Source: Brevibacterium sp. 'Marine' (GTDB lineage Bacteria; Actinomycetota; Actinomycetes; Actinomycetales; Brevibacteriaceae). Taken from it: a DNA stretch of 64,000 bases. A model generated the notes under the pieces. It ran no database searches, was not told the origin of the DNA, and saw nothing but the letters and a program-made list of their open reading frames with translations. The stretch is from contig NZ_CP051626.1 in assembly GCF_012844365.1 (NCBI RefSeq), positions 310,001 to 374,000 of the forward strand, in the 5' to 3' direction. This document shows, in pieces, positions 61,326-64,000 of this stretch. Positions within the stretch are counted from its first letter, which is position 1; each line of letters opens with the position of its first letter. A program made the position numbers and the translations under genes.

Positions 61326-62005
61326 CGGTCGTCACCGGGTACGCCGTAGGACGGTGAAGCGGCCGGGTCGAGGCCGCGCGTGATGTAGTCATCGCGCTGA
61401 GGCATCCAGATCTCGAGGAGGCGGCCCAGCTGTCCGATCGGATCCTCATCGGCCCAGTCGACGCGCAGATCGGTCACCCGCCAACCGGAGCCGTTGACGA
61501 CGGACAGACCGGCGGAGTGGACGGGGCCGGCTTCGCCGCCGGCGGCCATCGCTGCTTCGAAAGCTGCGAAGAGGCGTTCCTCGAGGCGACCTGTGGCAGA
61601 CAGCGCGGTCTCGACGAAGGCGTCGAGGACCGTCAGATCCGCGAGCATATTGCCTCCGGCCACGGCATGGGCTTCGGTGCGGGCACCGAAGATGCCGAGT
61701 GCCTGTGCGCCCGAGTGTGCGGCCGTATTCCCGGCGGCGTCGATGACGAGCAGCTGCCGAAAGTCGATCGCGGTCGGATAGGCAGCGGCGACGACGGTGT
61801 CGAGCGCCGACTTTGCGTCTTTGCCGGTGCGCATCTCGTCGATGATGGCCGGACCGAGCCGCGGGTCGGTGATGTTCTGGGAATTCACCCCGCCGATGCC
61901 GTCGGCCAGGCTGATGCAGCGGGCGGCGACGGCCGGTGAGGACGAGGAGATCGCGGAGCCGAACTCCCCGGTCTCGGGGTCGTGGAGGAGCAGCGAGAAG
62001 GTCAC
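61322..62005 (-). CDS. DUF1028 family protein (putative Ntn-type hydrolase)
   Basis: 227 residues from GTG 62005; the longer frame to 62140 is antisense to the RidA gene and basic, so rejected. It starts VTFSLLLHDPETGEFG and continues AISSSSPAVAARC and GGVNSQNITDPRLG, which is the DUF1028 pattern (an N-terminal nucleophile-like fold). Family members recur beside RidA and amidohydrolases in catabolic operons, but the reaction is unknown. It overlaps the ridA stop (GTGA, four bases) and the M20 start (four bases). Confidence 0.87.
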   Translation of the reverse strand: MTFSLLLHDPETGEFGSAISSSSPAVAARCISLADGIGGVNSQNITDPRLGPAIIDEMRTGKDAKSALDTVVAAAYPTAIDFRQLLVIDAAGNTAAHSGAQALGIFGARTEAHAVAGGNMLADLTVLDAFVETALSATGRLEERLFAAFEAAMAAGGEAGPVHSAGLSVVNGSGWRVTDLRVDWADEDPIGQLGRLLEIWMPQRDDYITRGLDPAASPSYGVPGDDR

Positions 62006-62454
62006 TGGGTCACCTCGGTCCGTCCCGCCTCGGCGGTGTTGCTGATGACGGCGGTGGCGTCGATCTCGACGAGCCACTCGGGACGGGCCAAGGCCTGGAC
62101 GACGATGCCGGTCGAGACGGGGAAGACGCCCTTCAGCCACTTGCCCATGGTCCGGTAGACGTCCTCGCGGTAGCGGGGGTCGATGATGTAGACGGTGACC
62201 TTGACGATGTCGGCGAGGCTGCTGCCGGCTTCTTCGAGGAGCATCGCGATGTTCGCCATCGCCTTCTCAGCCTGTGCGGTGACATCGCCGATGCCCACAG
62301 ACTCCCGGGTCTCGAGGTCCTGGCCGATCTGACCGCGCAGGTAGACGACACCGCCGGCGACGACGGCCTGGCAGAGATCGTTGTCGAGGTTCTGCTCCGG
62401 ATAGGTGTCCTTCGTGTTGAACATCCTCAGTCGTGTGTGCGTCGGCTCTGCCAT
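62002..62454 (-). CDS. RidA family (YjgF/UK114) protein
   Basis: 150 residues from ATG 62454, preceded by GAGGAG; an extension to 62520 lacks a ribosome site and contains the promoter region. RidA features: VVYLRGQIGQDLETRE, the segment NIAMLLEEAGSSLADIVKVTVYI, and Arg105-like RYREDVY. RidA proteins form trimers that deaminate reactive enamines/imines or act as specific deaminases in catabolism. First gene of the operon ridA-DUF1028-M20-MFS-ALDH; an enamine or imine intermediate is therefore expected in the pathway (inference). Confidence 0.88.
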   Translation of the reverse strand: MAEPTHTRLRMFNTKDTYPEQNLDNDLCQAVVAGGVVYLRGQIGQDLETRESVGIGDVTAQAEKAMANIAMLLEEAGSSLADIVKVTVYIIDPRYREDVYRTMGKWLKGVFPVSTGIVVQALARPEWLVEIDATAVISNTAEAGRTEVTQ

Positions 62455-62513
62455 GGCGGTGTCTCCTCGTCGAGTGAAGCGGTCGTTGTCCGCCACCCAT
62501 TCTCGAGACATTC

Positions 62514-62564
62514 CATTCATCTGTGAAATAGTTATAATTTAGTCAGAGCATCTACAAAACAGAT
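62514..62564. promoter_or_regulatory. Divergent promoter region of ridA operon and lysR
   Basis: The only AT-rich stretch between the two start codons. It contains TATAAT on the plus strand (62533-62538, for lysR), TATAAC on the minus strand (62536-62531) with TTGTAG upstream (62557-62552), and distant arms ATCTGT (62519-62524) and ACAGAT (62559-62564). This fits a LysR-controlled divergent promoter. Confidence 0.45.
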
Positions 62565-62585
62565 TCTTCGTCTCAGGGAGCCGCA

Positions 62586-63506
62586 ATGGTGCAGAGATTC
62601 TCGATCACGCTGACCCAACTGTCGTACTTCGCCGAATGCGCGAAGACGCTCAATATGACCGAGGCCAGCCAGGAGCTGCACATCGCTCAGTCGGCCGTGT
62701 CGACGGCGATCAACCAACTGGAGAAGGCCCTCGGGGCTCCGCTGTTCGTGCGACAGCATTCGAAGGGGCTCGTGCTCACCTCGGCGGGCGAGAGTCTGCT
62801 GCACGAGACCCGGGAGATCTTCGGGCGGATCACCGACGCCGTCGACTCGATCCAGGCCGGACAGCGTGAGGTGCGCGGAACCATCGTCATCGCCTGCTTC
62901 CAGACGATCGCGCCCTTCCTTCTGCCGCAGCTGCTCCAGCGGCTCGGTGAACGTCACCCGGAGCTGACCGTCGAGGTCGTCGAAGGAGACCACGAGGAGA
63001 GCATCGACGCGCTGCGCAGCGGGCGGGTCGAACTCGCGCTCAACTACGACCTCACCGAATCCGACGGCATCCGCGCCGACATCGTCGGCGAGGCCCGGCC
63101 GCACGTCATCGTCGGCACCGATCACCGACTGGCCCGTCGGAAGAAGATCTCGCTGTCCGAGCTCGCCGACGATGCCTTCGTCGTCCTCGACCTGCCGGAC
63201 AGTCGCGAGTACTTCCTCAACATGCTCCGCCTGGCCGGGATCACGCCGCACGTGCGCTACCGCAGCTCGAGCTACGAGACCGTGCGCTCGATGGTCGCCA
63301 TGGGCCTCGGCTTCTCGATCCTCAATCAGCGTCCGCGGATCCGGCAGACCTATACGGGGGAGCGGACGACGATCCTCGAGATCTCCGATCCGGTGCCCAC
63401 CCTGCACGTGGCCGTGTCGACCCTGGCCCGTTCCGGACAGACGGCGAAGGTCGCGGCCGTGGCCGACGTCGTCCGTGAGATCCTCGCCGAGGTGGCGCCC
63501 GAGTAG
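62586..63506 (+). CDS. LysR family transcriptional regulator
   Basis: 306 residues with an AGGGAG ribosome site. N-terminal helix-turn-helix: LTQLSYFAECAKTLNMTEASQELHIAQSAVSTAINQLEKALG, split here over residues 8-50, then LFVRQHSKGLVLTSAGESLL. The C-terminal domain (about 90-300) is the periplasmic-binding-protein-like effector domain. It is divergent from the ridA operon and probably activates it in response to the substrate (inference). Confidence 0.9.
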   Translation: MVQRFSITLTQLSYFAECAKTLNMTEASQELHIAQSAVSTAINQLEKALGAPLFVRQHSKGLVLTSAGESLLHETREIFGRITDAVDSIQAGQREVRGTIVIACFQTIAPFLLPQLLQRLGERHPELTVEVVEGDHEESIDALRSGRVELALNYDLTESDGIRADIVGEARPHVIVGTDHRLARRKKISLSELADDAFVVLDLPDSREYFLNMLRLAGITPHVRYRSSSYETVRSMVAMGLGFSILNQRPRIRQTYTGERTTILEISDPVPTLHVAVSTLARSGQTAKVAAVADVVREILAEVAPE

Positions 63507-63744
63507 GGCTGAGCGTGCCGAAGTCGTGCCGCCCTGAGCGACCGGACGACCGAACAACCAATACCTGGAAGTGATCGACATTTAGGTACTGCATCTATTC
63601 AGAAGATGCGGTGGACCGTGAAGAACTATTGGCATTGCCACTCTCACCTGCGGTTTGCTGGAAAGCGTCAGGGGCAACGTTGACGTTGTGCCCGCCAGCA
63701 ACGAAGCACATGCCGCAACACGCGGCACCGACGGAAGGGTGTCC

Positions 63745-64000
63745 ATGTCGAACACAGCCGCAGAAACCACCGAAGTCGTCGTCATCGGCGGCGGCCAGGC
63801 CGGGATCGCGATGAGCGAGCATCTCAGCGATCGGGGAGTGGCCCATATCGTCCTCGAGAAGGACCGAGTCGCCGAGGCCTGGCGCTCCCGTCGCTGGGAC
63901 TCCCTCGTCGCCAACGGGCCGGCCTGGCATGATCGCTTCCCCACGCAGGAGTTCGCGCACACCGATCCCGACGGCTTCGCCACGAAGGAAGAGGTCGCCG
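63745..64000 (+). CDS. Flavin-containing monooxygenase-like protein, 5' part
   Basis: 85 residues are visible before the window ends. The start MSNTAAETTEVVVIGGGQAGIAMSEHL has the FAD-binding GxGxxG motif (GGGQAG), followed by LEKDRVAEAWRSRRWDSL, the WRxxRWDSL pattern of single-component flavin monooxygenases and Baeyer-Villiger-like enzymes. GGAAGGG precedes the ATG. Substrate unknown. The 238-base gap before it contains CAACGTTG (63675-63682) and TACCT...AGGTA, possible operator parts. Confidence 0.8.
   Translation, partial: MSNTAAETTEVVVIGGGQAGIAMSEHLSDRGVAHIVLEKDRVAEAWRSRRWDSLVANGPAWHDRFPTQEFAHTDPDGFATKEEVA

Noticed and set aside
1..64000. CRISPR arrays, rRNA genes, prophage modules
   Set aside because: No regularly spaced repeats, no rRNA-like sequence and no phage structural, integrase or lysis genes are visible.

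Overview
The window is high-GC (roughly 60-65 %), densely coded DNA with no rRNA, no complete tRNA and no CRISPR array. Codon use, many GTG starts, several promoters whose -10 box sits directly before the start codon (leaderless mRNAs), and the gene repertoire point to an actinobacterium. A Micrococcales genome of the Brevibacterium type is my best guess, but that is inference. Most of the window is a catabolic gene collection: uptake systems beside CoA-ester, amine, hydantoin and amide-degrading enzymes, each with its own regulator and usually a recognisable palindromic operator.

Layout. 0-6 kb: end of a sodium:solute symporter, YjbR-type protein, aldo/keto reductase, a truncated GNAT gene, a small regulator with a membrane protein, then a Met/His-rich membrane protein and a PepSY membrane protein behind a strongly structured leader. 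6.4-12.9 kb: nitrilase, HyuAB hydantoinase/oxoprolinase and a divergent PucR-type regulator around a perfect operator palindrome. 12.9-18.8 kb: MMPL exporter and a TAXI-type TRAP transporter (binding protein, DUF1850, fused permease). 19-23 kb: MarR regulator, pirin, GNAT, Arr rifampin ADP-ribosyltransferase, an unusual Nramp relative. 23-27.8 kb: acyl-CoA ligase, TetR regulator, acyl-CoA dehydrogenase, aldo/keto reductase.

28-39.8 kb holds the most coherent pathway: a DctPQM TRAP transporter, an FCD-type GntR regulator, and a six-gene operon (family III CoA-transferase, class I fumarase, two acyl-CoA dehydrogenases, a 3-methylfumaryl-CoA hydratase relative and a 2-methylfumaryl-CoA isomerase relative). 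It looks like a route for methyl-branched C5 dicarboxylates (mesaconate, methylsuccinate or itaconate) that re-uses two enzymes of the 3-hydroxypropionate bicycle. An identical 14-base site upstream of both the transporter and the enzyme operon ties them to one regulator.

40-46.6 kb is a lower-GC island: a HindVP-like restriction endonuclease, a C5-cytosine methyltransferase with an N-terminal HTH, and a Vsr mismatch endonuclease, separated by decayed IS1634-, IS21- and IS110-type elements. 48.1-51.3 kb carries a BCCT (betaine-type) transporter beside a histidine-ammonia-lyase-family protein whose MIO-forming Ala-Ser-Gly triad is gone. This suggests elimination of trimethylamine from an aromatic betaine such as ergothioneine or hercynine. 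The pair is flanked by an intact and a decayed DUF2891 gene. 52-57 kb is a copper amine oxidase operon (APC permease, oxidase, His-rich membrane protein) with a divergent TetR regulator. 57-62.5 kb is a RidA-DUF1028-M20 amidohydrolase-MFS-aldehyde dehydrogenase operon with a divergent LysR regulator. The window ends inside a flavoprotein monooxygenase gene.
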